A stretch of DNA of 14,590 nt from Thermoanaerobacterales bacterium UBA4880 (GCA_002399285.1 DHDI01000013.1:153966-168555); one strand, 5' to 3'; shown: positions 1 to 8,762, numbered from the stretch's first letter. Program-made: numbers and translations. The notes: generated by a model from the sequence alone, not told the origin.

Positions 1-114
1 AAGAAGAAGCTTCTTGAAAAACAAAAGGAAGGCAAAAAGCGGATGAGGAAAGTGGGAGAGGTCGAGATCCCGCAGGAGGCATTCATGTCGGTACTTAAAC
101 TTGGTGATGAATGA
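1..114 (+). CDS. lepA: Elongation factor 4 (LepA), C-terminal end only
   Basis: The first 37 codons, open from the left edge to a TGA at 112-114, read as a lysine-rich segment followed by [14 protein letters not shown], which is the characteristic C-terminus of the LepA/EF4 translational GTPase. In the family this basic tail belongs to the LepA-specific C-terminal domain that reaches toward the ribosomal A site; the GTPase domains lie outside the window. The stop overlaps the hemW start by four bases (ATGA), so the two genes are very probably cotranscribed and translationally coupled, as lepA-hemW is in many Bacillota. Only the terminal part can be judged, but the tail is distinctive. Confidence 0.9.
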   Translation, partial: KKKLLEKQKEGKKRMRKVGEVEIPQEAFMSVLKLGDE

Positions 115-1235
115 TGGGACTGGGTCTGTATGTTCATATTCCTTTCTGCGCAAGAAAATGTCTCTATTGCGACTTTAATTCATATCAATCCAAGGAATAT
201 TTGATAGACGGCTACATCGGCGCCGTACTTAAGGAGGCATACGGCTACCGGAACGCCGATATCGATACGGTGTTCATGGGAGGAGGCACGCCTACTCTTA
301 TGAGTGCAGGTCAGATCTCACGATTGCTTTCCGGCCTGGCCGATACATTCGACCTCAAAAAGGGCATTGAGTTTACCGCCGAGGCAAATCCCGGAACTTT
401 GGATGAGGAAAAACTGAGTATGCTGCTGCATTCAGGAGTGAACCGTCTGAGTATCGGGGCTCAGTCGATGGATGACCGGCTGCTTAAAAAACTGGGAAGG
501 ATACACAGCAGCGGAGTATTCACGGAGACCTTTGAGGAAGCAAGGCACGCCGGTTTTGATAATATAAATGTGGATCTGATGTTTGCCTTACCCGATCAAA
601 CGTACGGCGATTGGGTCGACACCGTCAACAAAATTGTGGTTCAAAAGCCGGAACATGTTTCGTGCTATGGTCTAACGATCGAAGATAATACGCCGTATCG
701 TAAAATGTATGAAAGGGGAGAGCTCAGGCTCCCCGATGAGGATACCGAGCGGGAGATGTATTGGAACGCCGTTTCCATATTGGAGTCCAACGGCTATGCC
801 CATTATGAGATATCCAATTTTGCAAAAAAAGGACGTGAGTGTAGGCATAATTTGATTTACTGGAGAGATGACTCGTATATCGGCCTGGGCGCGGGAGCGC
901 ATTCCTATTACAAGGGATACAGGTATGCTAACGAGCAGGTTCCCGAAAGATATATAGATGCGGTCTGTAAAGGGGATTCTCCAGTCGTGCAGCGGGAATA
1001 CATCGACAGAAGGAATGAGATGGAGGAATATTTCTTCATGGGGCTTAGGCTCATGAAGGGTATCGGTATAGACGATTTTGAGCATAGATTTGGGGAATCT
1101 CCATATAATCTTTATGGGAAATCCATGGACAGACTTTTAAAACTAGGCCTGGTCAATATAGCAGATAACAGAATGTATCTGACGGAAAAGGGCGTGGATC
1201 TGTCTAATCAGGTATTTATGGAGTTCATGGATTGA
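111..1235 (+). CDS. hemW: Radical SAM heme chaperone HemW (HemN-like)
   Basis: A 374-residue radical SAM protein. The cluster motif C-A-R-K-C-L-Y-C places Cys13, Cys17 and Cys20 as ligands of a [4Fe-4S] cluster, and GGGTP at 57-61 is the S-adenosylmethionine contact. The residue after the cluster motif is D-F (YCDF) rather than the extra cysteine of true coproporphyrinogen III dehydrogenase HemN, which marks the HemW subgroup, known as heme-binding proteins that pass heme to apo-proteins. Length matches HemW, and a HemN_C-like tail follows. The ATG at 111 overlaps the lepA stop; the second ATG at 114 could also serve. Many databases call this gene hemN or 'coproporphyrinogen oxidase', which the missing fourth cysteine argues against. 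Confidence 0.93.
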   Translation: MMGLGLYVHIPFCARKCLYCDFNSYQSKEYLIDGYIGAVLKEAYGYRNADIDTVFMGGGTPTLMSAGQISRLLSGLADTFDLKKGIEFTAEANPGTLDEEKLSMLLHSGVNRLSIGAQSMDDRLLKKLGRIHSSGVFTETFEEARHAGFDNINVDLMFALPDQTYGDWVDTVNKIVVQKPEHVSCYGLTIEDNTPYRKMYERGELRLPDEDTEREMYWNAVSILESNGYAHYEISNFAKKGRECRHNLIYWRDDSYIGLGAGAHSYYKGYRYANEQVPERYIDAVCKGDSPVVQREYIDRRNEMEEYFFMGLRLMKGIGIDDFEHRFGESPYNLYGKSMDRLLKLGLVNIADNRMYLTEKGVDLSNQVFMEFMD

Positions 1236-1322
1236 TATGAAACGGCATGGGTTATGACTTTGCTGTTTTTATTGCTGTCTGACAAAAATTACTCTCTAAT
1301 ATTGATATCGTCTTTAATGGTA

Positions 1323-1357
1323 TTGACAATTTGATTATGGAGTGATAACCTTATAGT
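1323..1357 (+). promoter_or_regulatory. Promoter of the hrcA-grpE-dnaK-dnaJ operon
   Basis: A consensus -35 TTGACA lies at 1323-1328, with a weak -10 (TAACCT, 1346-1351) 17 bases downstream. An alternative pairing is TTGATT (1331-1336) with TATAGT (1352-1357), spaced 15. Either would start transcription at or just before the CIRCE palindrome, the usual arrangement for HrcA-controlled SigA promoters. Which -10 is used cannot be settled from sequence. I see no clear terminator between hemW and this promoter, so some read-through from lepA-hemW is possible. Confidence 0.6.
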
Positions 1358-1363
1358 CGTAAA

Positions 1364-1390
1364 TTAGCACTCCTCCATTATGAGTGCTAA
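1364..1390. promoter_or_regulatory. CIRCE operator (HrcA binding site)
   Basis: A perfect inverted repeat, TTAGCACTC (1364-1372), nine-base spacer, GAGTGCTAA (1382-1390), exactly matches the CIRCE consensus bound by HrcA. It sits between the promoter and the hrcA start, with its right arm three bases from the GAGGTGA ribosome site (1393-1399). It will therefore also be transcribed as a hairpin in the 5' leader. It is the only CIRCE copy seen in the window, so it should control hrcA, grpE, dnaK and dnaJ together. Confidence 0.97.
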
Positions 1391-1404
1391 CAGAGGTGAG
1401 GTAA

Positions 1405-2433
1405 ATGATTTTTACAGGCAGGAAAAGAAAAATTTTGCAAGCTATCATCGATGACTATATAGCTACTGCCGAGCCTGTTGGGTCAAGGACCCTGGCCAAA
1501 AACTACGATCTTGGAGTAAGCCCTGCCACAATCAGAAACGAAATGGCCGATCTCGAGGAAATGGGCTTTCTTGAACAGCCGCACACTTCCGCCGGCAGAA
1601 TACCGTCCGACAAGGGATACAGGTCATATGTAGATGCTATTCTAATGAACAGAGGCGTGCCGCGCCACGGCGGAGATATCTATATAAAGGCTCTGAGAAG
1701 CGGAGGTATAGAGAAACTGCTTCGGGATACCCTGAGGATCATTTCCGATCTTACTGAATACACATCCATAGCTCTGACGCCGAATGTGGCCAAAAGCACC
1801 ATAAAGCAACTGGAGCTTTTAAGATTTAACGAAAATTCCTTAGTCGTGGTGCTGGTAACTGAGGCGGGCACAATAAAGGACAATATAGTAAAACTTAACG
1901 GCGCCATAAGTCCTAAGGAGATCGATCTTCTCAACGTAAACCTCAACCGCATACTCAAGGGACGCAATGCTGAAGATTTAGATGAGAGAATGATAGAAGA
2001 GCTGAGAAGTTCCATGGACTTGTCTATGGATATAAGCTGGCTGTTGGACGTCATAAAGAATTTGCTTATAACCGAGACGGAAACCGAGGTCTTGGTGGAG
2101 GGTACGACGAATTTTTTCAATTTTCCCGAATATCGGGATATAGACAGAATAAGGACCATACTCTCGTTTATAGGAGACACCGGGTTGATCATGAGATTAT
2201 TGATGCCCATCGCGGATGATGATATCAGTATTTCCATCGGCAGCGAGAACAATATTGAAGAGGTCAAGGACTGCAGCATTATAACGGTCAACTATAATAT
2301 AAAAGGGAAGCATGCAGGTACAATAAGTATAATCGGCCCCAAAAGAATGAACTATGAAAGGGCCATAGATATAATGGACAAAGTGGGTCCTCGATTAAAC
2401 AGTATTTTGACTGATTATCTATACGGGAAGTGA
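1405..2433 (+). CDS. hrcA: Heat-inducible transcription repressor HrcA
   Basis: A 342-residue protein of normal HrcA length. The N-terminal winged helix-turn-helix is clear: EPVGSRTLAK at 23-32, the recognition segment SPATIRNEMADLEE at 39-52, then QPHTSAGRIPSDKGYR at 58-73, a hallmark of the family. The rest fits the HrcA GAF-like and dimerisation domains. In the family HrcA binds CIRCE as a dimer and needs GroEL to stay active, so titration of the chaperonin during heat shock derepresses the operon. The start ATG follows GAGGTGA by five bases. It is first in its own operon, directly behind CIRCE, so it is autoregulated. The stop lies 11 bases before the grpE start. Confidence 0.96.
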   Translation: MIFTGRKRKILQAIIDDYIATAEPVGSRTLAKNYDLGVSPATIRNEMADLEEMGFLEQPHTSAGRIPSDKGYRSYVDAILMNRGVPRHGGDIYIKALRSGGIEKLLRDTLRIISDLTEYTSIALTPNVAKSTIKQLELLRFNENSLVVVLVTEAGTIKDNIVKLNGAISPKEIDLLNVNLNRILKGRNAEDLDERMIEELRSSMDLSMDISWLLDVIKNLLITETETEVLVEGTTNFFNFPEYRDIDRIRTILSFIGDTGLIMRLLMPIADDDISISIGSENNIEEVKDCSIITVNYNIKGKHAGTISIIGPKRMNYERAIDIMDKVGPRLNSILTDYLYGK

Positions 2434-2444
2434 GGTGATAAAGG

Positions 2445-3026
2445 GTGGATGAAAACCTGAGGGAAGAGGCAAATGAAAAGTGCAGTGAGGATGCGGAAGT
2501 CAAACATCAAAAAAGGAAAAAGAACATTGGACGAGGAGAGAATGCGAATCATGCAGCAGAAGAAATCAGCAGTTTAAAAGAGGAAAATGCAAGTTTAAAA
2601 CAACAGATGGGCGAGTATGAAATTATGACAAAAAGAGCAATGGCTGATTACGACAATTATAAGAAGCGGACACAAAAAGAGAAGGAAGATATTTCACACT
2701 ATGCCAATGAAAAGCTCATTATGGATCTCCTTCCGATAACAGACAATATGGAGAGAGCTATTGATTCATTCAGGGATGATCCGGCATTCAAGGATTATCA
2801 TGAAGGGATAATGATGGTATTGAATCAGATATATCAGCTGTTAGGGAAGTATGACGTAAAGGAAATAGAAGCTTTAGGCAAAGAATTTGATCCGTATCTT
2901 CATCATGCCGTTGCACAGGAAGAAAACAGCGATCAAAAGAGCAACACCATTGTTGAAGTGCTTTTAAAGGGATATACAATGAATGATAAAGTTATAAGAC
3001 CAAGTATGGTAAAGGTAGCTAAATAG
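2445..3026 (+). CDS. grpE: Nucleotide exchange factor GrpE
   Basis: A 193-residue GrpE, co-chaperone that releases ADP from DnaK. The poorly conserved, charged N-terminus (1-37) leads into a long coiled coil from about 40 to 90 with the family signature DNYKKRTQKEKEDI (about 71-84). A short four-helix-bundle region follows, then the C-terminal beta-wing that contacts the DnaK ATPase domain: FDPYLHHAVAQ, then LLKGYTMNDKVIRPSMVKV. The start is GTG at 2445, seven bases after GAGGTG (2432-2437). The nearby ATG at 2449 is in another frame and closes after three codons. It lies between hrcA and dnaK in the usual operon order and is expected to be heat-induced through CIRCE. Confidence 0.95.
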   Translation: MDENLREEANEKCSEDAEVKHQKRKKNIGRGENANHAAEEISSLKEENASLKQQMGEYEIMTKRAMADYDNYKKRTQKEKEDISHYANEKLIMDLLPITDNMERAIDSFRDDPAFKDYHEGIMMVLNQIYQLLGKYDVKEIEALGKEFDPYLHHAVAQEENSDQKSNTIVEVLLKGYTMNDKVIRPSMVKVAK

Positions 3027-3042
3027 AAGGAGGTAAATTTTT

Positions 3043-4872
3043 GTGGGAAAGGTAATTGGTATTGACTTAGGTACTACATTTTCATGTGTGGCAGTAATGG
3101 AGGGAGGTCAGCCGGTAGTCATTCCCAATGCGGAAGGAGAAAGGACGACCGCATCGGTGGTGGGTTTCACGAACGATGAAATACTCGTGGGACAGGTGGC
3201 TAAGAGGCAGGCCATTGTCAACCCGGAAAAGACTGTTATGTCAATAAAGAGGCATATGGGTTCGGATTATAAGGTACGCATAGATAATAAAGATTATACG
3301 CCGCAGCAGATATCCGCTTATATACTCATGAAATTAAAGAGAGATGCCGAGGCGTATCTCGGTGAGAAAGTTACCCAGGCCGTAATAACCGTACCCGCCT
3401 ATTTCAATGATAGTCAGAGGCAGGCGACAAAGGATGCCGGAAAGATTGCCGGCCTTGATGTGCTTCGTATTATAAACGAGCCGACTGCCGCCTCCTTAGC
3501 ATATGGACTGAATAAAGAGGGAAATCAAAAGATAATGGTGTATGACCTCGGAGGAGGCACATTCGACGTGTCTCTGCTGGAGATAGGCGACGGCGTATTT
3601 GAAGTGCTTGCCACCAACGGAAATAACCATCTTGGCGGTGATGATTTTGACCAGAAGATCATGGATTGGCTGGCTCAGGAGTTTAAAGCAGAGACAGGAA
3701 TCGATCTGAAGAAAGATAAAATGGCCGTGCAGAGGCTGAAGGATGCTGCGGAAAAGGCTAAGATTGAATTATCCACCCTTGCGACTACCGAGATAAGCCT
3801 GCCGTTTATAAGTGCAGACGCCAGCGGCCCCAAGCATCTTACAAGGACGCTCAGCAGGTCGAAATTCGAACAGCTGATATCCGATCTTGTAGGATCAACG
3901 GAGGGCCCCGTAAGACAGGCGTTGGGCGATGCAAAGCTCACGGCCGCGCAGATCGACAAGGTGCTGCTCGTGGGAGGATCAACGCGGACTCCCTGTGTGC
4001 AGGATACTGTCAAGAGACTGATGGGAAAGGAACCTTCAAAGGGCATTAACCCCGATGAGTGCGTGGCTGTCGGTGCTGCGATCCAGGGCGCGGTTCTGGC
4101 AGGCGAGGTCAAGGACGTAGTGCTGTTGGACGTTACTCCTCTTTCATTGGGCATAGAGACTTTGGGCGGTGTGTTCACAAAGATAATCGACAGAAATACC
4201 ACCATACCTGCAAAGAAGAGCCAGGTATTTACCACTGCAGCGGATGGACAGACCAGCGTCGAGATCCACGTGATGCAGGGAGAAAGGACCATGGCAAAGG
4301 ATAACAAGACTCTGGGCAGGTTTGCCTTGGACGGAATACCGCCGGCGACAAGGGGCGTTCCACAGATAGAGGTAACATTTGATATTGATGCCAACGGCAT
4401 AGTGCATGTTTCCGCAAAGGACCTTGGTACGGGCAAGGAACAGCATATTACTATTACATCCACGACGAACCTTACGGATGATGAGATCAAGAAGATGCAG
4501 GAAGAAGCAAAGCAATATGCCGAAGAGGATAAAAAACATAAGGATCTGATCGATGCTAAGAATCAAGCGGATTCTTTGATATATCAGTCTGAAAAGACTT
4601 TGGACGATTTTGGCGATAAGGCTACTCAGGCCGAAAAAGACGAGGTGCACAGCAAGGCTGAGGAACTTAAAAAGGTATCTGAGGGAGAGGATACCGAGGC
4701 GATCAAGAAGTCTTCCGAGGAGCTTTCTAAGGCTATATACAGCATTACCTCAAGATTATACAGTCAGACGAACAATAACGGACAGGCGAATCAGGAACAA
4801 AATAATCAGGATCAGGGCAATAACAACGGGCAATCTGGAGAAAGCGGCGATGGTGACTATAAGGTCGAATAA
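3043..4872 (+). CDS. dnaK: Molecular chaperone DnaK (Hsp70)
   Basis: A 609-residue cytosolic Hsp70. Nucleotide-binding motifs are all present: phosphate-1 loop [11 protein letters not shown] (5-15), INEPTAAS near 144-151, phosphate-2 loop [11 protein letters not shown] (167-177), and an adenosine motif around [10 protein letters not shown]. The interdomain linker VVLLD is at 359-363, followed by the beta-sandwich substrate domain and helical lid. The tail from about 576 is Gln/Asn-rich and low in complexity, ending DYKVE in place of the more usual acidic EEVD-like end. The length fits Gram-positive DnaK, which lacks an insert found in Proteobacteria. The start is GTG at 3043 behind a strong AAGGAGG (3027-3033). 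Two uncommon residues, Phe13 and Ala37, replace the usual Asn and Pro. It is the central gene of the CIRCE operon. Confidence 0.98.
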   Translation: MGKVIGIDLGTTFSCVAVMEGGQPVVIPNAEGERTTASVVGFTNDEILVGQVAKRQAIVNPEKTVMSIKRHMGSDYKVRIDNKDYTPQQISAYILMKLKRDAEAYLGEKVTQAVITVPAYFNDSQRQATKDAGKIAGLDVLRIINEPTAASLAYGLNKEGNQKIMVYDLGGGTFDVSLLEIGDGVFEVLATNGNNHLGGDDFDQKIMDWLAQEFKAETGIDLKKDKMAVQRLKDAAEKAKIELSTLATTEISLPFISADASGPKHLTRTLSRSKFEQLISDLVGSTEGPVRQALGDAKLTAAQIDKVLLVGGSTRTPCVQDTVKRLMGKEPSKGINPDECVAVGAAIQGAVLAGEVKDVVLLDVTPLSLGIETLGGVFTKIIDRNTTIPAKKSQVFTTAADGQTSVEIHVMQGERTMAKDNKTLGRFALDGIPPATRGVPQIEVTFDIDANGIVHVSAKDLGTGKEQHITITSTTNLTDDEIKKMQEEAKQYAEEDKKHKDLIDAKNQADSLIYQSEKTLDDFGDKATQAEKDEVHSKAEELKKVSEGEDTEAIKKSSEELSKAIYSITSRLYSQTNNNGQANQEQNNQDQGNNNGQSGESGDGDYKVE

Positions 4873-4917
4873 ACCTTGTTATGCCAAAGCAACATCCGAC
4901 TTTGGCAGTAAGGTTTT
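4871..4917 (+). other. Stable hairpin in the dnaK-dnaJ intergenic gap
   Basis: AAACCTT (4871-4877) pairs with AAGGTTT (4910-4916), and TGCCAAAG (4882-4889) pairs with CTTTGGCA (4900-4907), around a ten-base loop. The small internal loop between the arms can add G-U pairs. The stem begins on the dnaK stop codon and ends in TTTT (4914-4917), just before the dnaJ ribosome site. It could be a leaky terminator, an RNA processing or stabilising site, or both. Its likely effect is to make less dnaJ than dnaK. The structure is read directly; the function is inferred. Confidence 0.6.
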
Positions 4918-4935
4918 GATAGAAGGCGGTGGAAA

Positions 4936-6078
4936 ATGGCTGGCAAGGACTATTATGAAATTTTAGGTATCGATAAGGACGCCACCGACGAAGATATAAA
5001 AAAAGCATATCGGAGTATGGCAAAGAAATATCACCCTGATCTGCATCCCGGTGATAAAGAGGCGGAACAGAAGTTTAAGGAAATAAATGAAGCGTATGAG
5101 GTATTGAGCAATCCCGACAAGAAGGCCCAGTATGACAGATTCGGAAGCTCCGCATTTGACGGTCAGGGATACGGCCAGGGCAACTACGGCGGCGGTTTTG
5201 ATTTCGGCGGCTTCGAGGGCAACCCGTTCAACGATATTTTTGACATGTTCTTCGGAGACGATTTTATGGGTAAGCGCCGTGAAAGCGGTCCGACACGCGG
5301 AGCGGATCTTCGTGATGAGCTTGTGATGACCTTCGAAGAGGCGGCTTTAGGAGCGGAAAAGATAGTGAACATATCTCGGTGGGAGGTATGCCCGACATGC
5401 CACGGTAGCAAGGCCAGGCCAGGTTCCAATCCTCAGACATGCCCGCAGTGCGGAGGTACGGGCCAGATACGTACCGTAAGGCAAACGCCGCTGGGCAGCA
5501 TGACCTCCGTAACTACCTGTCCCAGATGCCACGGCGAGGGAAAGATCATAACCGAGCCATGTCCGGAATGCAGAGGGACCGGCAGAGTGAAGAAATCGCG
5601 GAAGGTTACCGTAAAGGTGCCGGCCGGTGTGGATAACGGCCATATAATTACGCTGCGCGGAGAAGGAGAGCCGGGTGAAAAGGGAGGGCCGCCCGGAGAC
5701 CTCTTTTTGACTATAACTGTGAAAAAACATGCCGTATTTAAAAGGGAAGGCTACGACGTACTTGTCGATGTAAAAATATCCATGTTTAAAGCTGCGCTGG
5801 GCGGCGAAGTGGAAATACCTACCCTTGGTGGCAATATCAAAATCAACGTACCGGAAGGCACCCAGCCGGGTGATACGCTAAGGGTAAAGGGAAAAGGCAT
5901 AAGCAAGTTGAGGGGATATGGTAAGGGTGACGAGATAGTGACCTTTGTTGTGACCATACCAAAGCTCAATGCAAAACAGAAGCAGATACTGAAAGAGGTC
6001 GAAACCGGTGAGCCTGGCAAAAACAAGGATGACAAAACAATTTTACAGAAGATGAAGGATGCATTGGGGGGCGAATAA
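4936..6078 (+). CDS. dnaJ: Co-chaperone DnaJ (Hsp40, type I)
   Basis: A 380-residue full-length type I Hsp40. The J domain (about 5-69) carries the HPD triad at 33-35, which stimulates DnaK ATP hydrolysis. A Gly/Phe-rich linker (about 74-110) follows. The zinc-binding region has four CxxC units: Cys152/155, Cys169/172, Cys195/198 and Cys209/212. The first repeat is CPTCHGSKA, the other three are classic CxxCxGxG. The C-terminal peptide-binding domains contain GDLFLTI and IPTLGG. Translation starts at ATG 4936 behind an AAGGCGGTGG-like site. It is the last gene of the CIRCE operon, separated from dnaK by a hairpin. Confidence 0.97.
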   Translation: MAGKDYYEILGIDKDATDEDIKKAYRSMAKKYHPDLHPGDKEAEQKFKEINEAYEVLSNPDKKAQYDRFGSSAFDGQGYGQGNYGGGFDFGGFEGNPFNDIFDMFFGDDFMGKRRESGPTRGADLRDELVMTFEEAALGAEKIVNISRWEVCPTCHGSKARPGSNPQTCPQCGGTGQIRTVRQTPLGSMTSVTTCPRCHGEGKIITEPCPECRGTGRVKKSRKVTVKVPAGVDNGHIITLRGEGEPGEKGGPPGDLFLTITVKKHAVFKREGYDVLVDVKISMFKAALGGEVEIPTLGGNIKINVPEGTQPGDTLRVKGKGISKLRGYGKGDEIVTFVVTIPKLNAKQKQILKEVETGEPGKNKDDKTILQKMKDALGGE

Positions 6079-6084
6079 CCCCCT
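6066..6084 (+). terminator. Possible weak terminator at the dnaJ end
   Basis: GGGGG (6067-6071) faces CCCCC (6079-6083) across a seven-base loop containing the dnaJ stop codon, with one further G-U pair. The following TCTTGTATTGT is only loosely T-rich. It may attenuate read-through from the heat-shock operon into prmA, but the stem is short. Confidence 0.35.
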
Positions 6085-6085
6085 C

Positions 6086-6114
6086 TTGTATTGTAAGGCA
6101 AAAAGAAATATAAT
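6086..6114 (+). promoter_or_regulatory. SigA-type promoter for prmA-mtaB-hinT
   Basis: A perfect -10 TATAAT lies at 6109-6114 and a partial -35 TTGTAT at 6086-6091, with the ideal 17-base spacer. It lies in the 68-base gap between dnaJ and prmA, so the translation genes can be expressed without heat-shock control. Confidence 0.65.
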
Positions 6115-6146
6115 TAAAATTAACGTATTAAAGGAGTGGGTACCAG

Positions 6147-7073
6147 TTGAAATGGGTCGAAATCCAGGTAAAGACCAGTAAAGAAGCAGTAGATGCCGTA
6201 TCCAATATACTTTATGAATTGGGTGCAAACGGAGTGGTGATCGAGGACAATGACGTTGATCTTACCGATTTTGATTGGGATTATGTGGACAAGGATTTAG
6301 AGGCAAGCATGCAGAGCAGTACGGATGCAACGGTAAAATGCTATTTTTCACAGAGTCCGTCCCTGCCTGATAAAATCAACCTTATTAAGGAAAGGGTCGA
6401 CAAACTCATCGAATATGATCTGGATAAGGGCCCCGGAACCATTGATACGGTCGAGGTCGACGATGAGGAGTGGTCTAACTGGAAAAAATATTATAAACCC
6501 ATGAAAATAGGACCCGAGATAGTGATAAAGCCCCAATGGGAAGATTACCAGGCCAAAGAGGGGGAAAAGATAGTTGAGCTTGACCCCGGGATGGCCTTTG
6601 GCACAGGTACCCATGAGACGACCTATATGTGCATAAACGAACTGCAAAAATACATCCGGCCCGGCATGGATGTGATCGATGCCGGCTGCGGCTCGGGCAT
6701 ACTGTCGATAACGGCGGCAAGACTCGGGGCGGGACATGTCCTCGCACTGGATAAGGATGAGCTGGCTGTAAAAGTTGCAGGGGAAAATGTACGCCTGAAT
6801 CATTTGACGGATGTCGTAGAGGTCAGGGAAAATAATCTTCTGGAAGGCATAGACAGTGACGCCGATATAATAGTGGCAAATATCGTGGCCGATGTCATCA
6901 TAAGGTTATTTAAAGAGGTCGGAAATAATTTAAGGATGGGCGGATTGTTGATAGCTAGCGGCATCATAAAGGAACGCCTTGACGACGTAATGGACGGCGC
7001 GGCGGGGAGCGGTTTGGCTCTGAAAGAAAAGGCCGAGATGGGTGACTGGGTCACTCTGATTTTCAGCAAATAG
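6147..7073 (+). CDS. prmA: Ribosomal protein L11 methyltransferase PrmA
   Basis: A 308-residue class I SAM-dependent methyltransferase; in the family it trimethylates lysines and the N-terminus of ribosomal protein L11. The N-terminal substrate domain begins MKWVEIQVKT, the family's usual start. The catalytic domain carries LDPGMAFGTGTHETT (145-159), the SAM-binding loop DAGCGSG (178-184) and an ANIVADV segment (244-250) in the position of the NPPY-like motif. The start is TTG at 6147, nine bases after AAGGAGT (6131-6137); the ATG at 6152 is in the wrong frame. It follows dnaJ, as in many Bacillota, but has its own promoter. The rsmE gene that often follows prmA is not here; mtaB comes directly. 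Confidence 0.94.
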   Translation: MKWVEIQVKTSKEAVDAVSNILYELGANGVVIEDNDVDLTDFDWDYVDKDLEASMQSSTDATVKCYFSQSPSLPDKINLIKERVDKLIEYDLDKGPGTIDTVEVDDEEWSNWKKYYKPMKIGPEIVIKPQWEDYQAKEGEKIVELDPGMAFGTGTHETTYMCINELQKYIRPGMDVIDAGCGSGILSITAARLGAGHVLALDKDELAVKVAGENVRLNHLTDVVEVRENNLLEGIDSDADIIVANIVADVIIRLFKEVGNNLRMGGLLIASGIIKERLDDVMDGAAGSGLALKEKAEMGDWVTLIFSK

Positions 7074-7090
7074 ACATGGAGGAAACGACA

Positions 7091-8392
7091 GTGGCTTTGG
7101 ACGTTGCTTTTTACACTCTTGGATGCAAGGTCAATCAATATGAGACGGAAGCTATGATGGAACTTTTCCAGCAAAGAGGATACAACATTGTCGATTACAA
7201 TGCACGGGCAGATATATACATAGTGAATACGTGCACCGTGACCAGCAGAGGAGATGCAAAATCCAGGGCTTTGATAAGAAAAGCCGTCAGACTCAACAAA
7301 GACGCCATAATAGCGGTGGTCGGGTGCTATCCTCAGACATCGCCCGAAGCGGTCATTTCCATACCCAGTGTGGATATTGTTGCCGGAACAAGCGAAAGAA
7401 ACAGGATCGTTGAGCTTGTGGAGGATTATCTTAAAAACGGCGATAAGATCATAAATGTAAGGGACATAAGGAAGGATCGGGAGTTCGAAAGCCTGAATGT
7501 ACATAAAAACAGAAACAGGACACGGGCATATCTCAAAATAGAGGACGGATGTGATCTCTATTGTACCTACTGCATAGTGCCATACGCGCGGGGGCCGGTA
7601 AGAAGCAGGCCTTACGAAGATGTGCTGAGCGAGGCGCGGAGGCTTGCGGATGTGGGATTTAAAGAATTGGTGATCACAGGCATCCATATATCTTCCTATG
7701 GCAGGGATATCGGCGGCGTAGGGCTTGCCGGCATCCTCAAGGGCATCAATGAGATAGACGGGATAAGCAGAGTAAGGCTCAGTTCTTTGGAGCCTAGGCT
7801 GCTGACGGAGGACGTCATTAGGGAGATGGCTTCTTTGGAAAAGCTCTGCCGGTACTTTCATATTTCGCTGCAGAGCGGTTCGGATGGTACGCTTGCAAGA
7901 ATGCATAGGCGGTATACTTCAGGTGAATACAGGGAAATAGTGAACAATCTCAGAAGGTATATACCCAATGTTGCCGTGGCTACCGATATCATGGTGGGAT
8001 TTCCCGGAGAGACGGATGCAGAGTTTGCGGAGTCATATGACTTTGTCAGAGAAATGAATTTTTCACATATGCATGTATTCAGCTATTCCCCAAGAAGGGG
8101 AACTAAGGCTTACGGGTATGAGGACCAGGTGGATAAAAAGGTAAAAGAGAAAAGAAGCAGGGCCATGCGTGAGCTTGCAAGAAGAATGAAAGACGGCTTC
8201 AACAGGCAGTTTATCGGCGAGACAATGAACGTCCTGTTCGAAAACGATACGGGCGGCGGATTATACGAGGGTCTTACGGACAATTATATAAGGGTGCTGG
8301 CAAAGGGTGACGAATCCATAAGAAACACCATATTGCCCGTTAAGTTTACAGAATTGTGCGGCCAGGATGTTTTGGGAGAAATCGTTGAATAA
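7091..8392 (+). CDS. mtaB: tRNA (N6-threonylcarbamoyladenosine-37) methylthiotransferase MtaB
   Basis: A 433-residue enzyme that turns t6A37 of tRNA into ms2t6A. The N-terminal UPF0004 domain holds the auxiliary-cluster cysteines Cys12, Cys48 and Cys79 (GCKVNQYETE, NTCTVTSRGD, VVGCYPQ). The radical SAM core has CDLYCTYC (Cys154, Cys158, Cys161), and a TRAM-like RNA-binding domain ends the protein. GCKVNQYE and TCTVT distinguish MtaB from MiaB and RimO. I choose GTG at 7091: GGAGG at 7078-7082 is eight bases upstream and the product then begins next to the conserved VAFYTLGCK. The in-frame ATG at 7076 adds five residues but has no visible ribosome site. The prmA stop is 17 bases upstream. Confidence 0.93.
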   Translation: MALDVAFYTLGCKVNQYETEAMMELFQQRGYNIVDYNARADIYIVNTCTVTSRGDAKSRALIRKAVRLNKDAIIAVVGCYPQTSPEAVISIPSVDIVAGTSERNRIVELVEDYLKNGDKIINVRDIRKDREFESLNVHKNRNRTRAYLKIEDGCDLYCTYCIVPYARGPVRSRPYEDVLSEARRLADVGFKELVITGIHISSYGRDIGGVGLAGILKGINEIDGISRVRLSSLEPRLLTEDVIREMASLEKLCRYFHISLQSGSDGTLARMHRRYTSGEYREIVNNLRRYIPNVAVATDIMVGFPGETDAEFAESYDFVREMNFSHMHVFSYSPRRGTKAYGYEDQVDKKVKEKRSRAMRELARRMKDGFNRQFIGETMNVLFENDTGGGLYEGLTDNYIRVLAKGDESIRNTILPVKFTELCGQDVLGEIVE

Positions 8393-8418
8393 AACAATAT
8401 CCATGGGAGGTGAGACAA

Positions 8419-8760
8419 ATGGACTGTATTTTCTGCAAAATAGCCAACAAGGAGATACCGAGCGAGATCCTGTATGAGGACGACGACATGATCGCCTTTA
8501 AAGATGCAAACCCCCAGGCCCCGGTGCACTTTCTCGTTGTTCCCAAAAAACATATAGATAATATAGAGTCTTTGAGTGAAGAGGACTATCCGCTTCTTGG
8601 GAAAATATTCAAACGCATAAATATTTTGACCGAAGAGTTGGGCATTTCCGAGGATGGATTCAGAGTGGTGAACAACTGCAATCAAAATGGCGGCCAGACC
8701 GTTATGCACCTTCATTTCCATGTTTTGGGAGGACGTTTTATGCAGTGGCCCCCAGGTTAA
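8419..8760 (+). CDS. hinT: HIT family purine nucleotide hydrolase (HinT-like)
   Basis: A 113-residue single-domain histidine triad protein. The catalytic motif H-L-H-F-H-V-L is at 97-103 (His97, His99, His101), and the N-terminus DCIFCKIANKEIPS is typical of the HinT branch; Cys3 and Cys6 may bind zinc. Family members hydrolyse purine phosphoramidates such as AMP-lysine. ATG 8419 is chosen because GGGAGGTGAG lies at the correct distance; an in-frame GTG at 8410 falls inside that ribosome site and is unlikely. It closes the prmA-mtaB-hinT group, and the rpsU promoter begins two bases after its stop codon. Confidence 0.93.
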   Translation: MDCIFCKIANKEIPSEILYEDDDMIAFKDANPQAPVHFLVVPKKHIDNIESLSEEDYPLLGKIFKRINILTEELGISEDGFRVVNNCNQNGGQTVMHLHFHVLGGRFMQWPPG

Positions 8761-8762
8761 AA

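Noticed and set aside
111..1235. Annotation of the first full gene as oxygen-independent coproporphyrinogen oxidase HemN
   Set aside because: The cluster motif lacks the extra cysteine of HemN (YCDF here), and the lepA neighbour is typical of hemW.
6800..7906. Long antisense open frame (368 codons) opposite prmA and mtaB
   Set aside because: It spans two well-identified genes on the + strand, its protein resembles no family, and it has no credible ribosome site. It is a shadow of the coding bias of mtaB.
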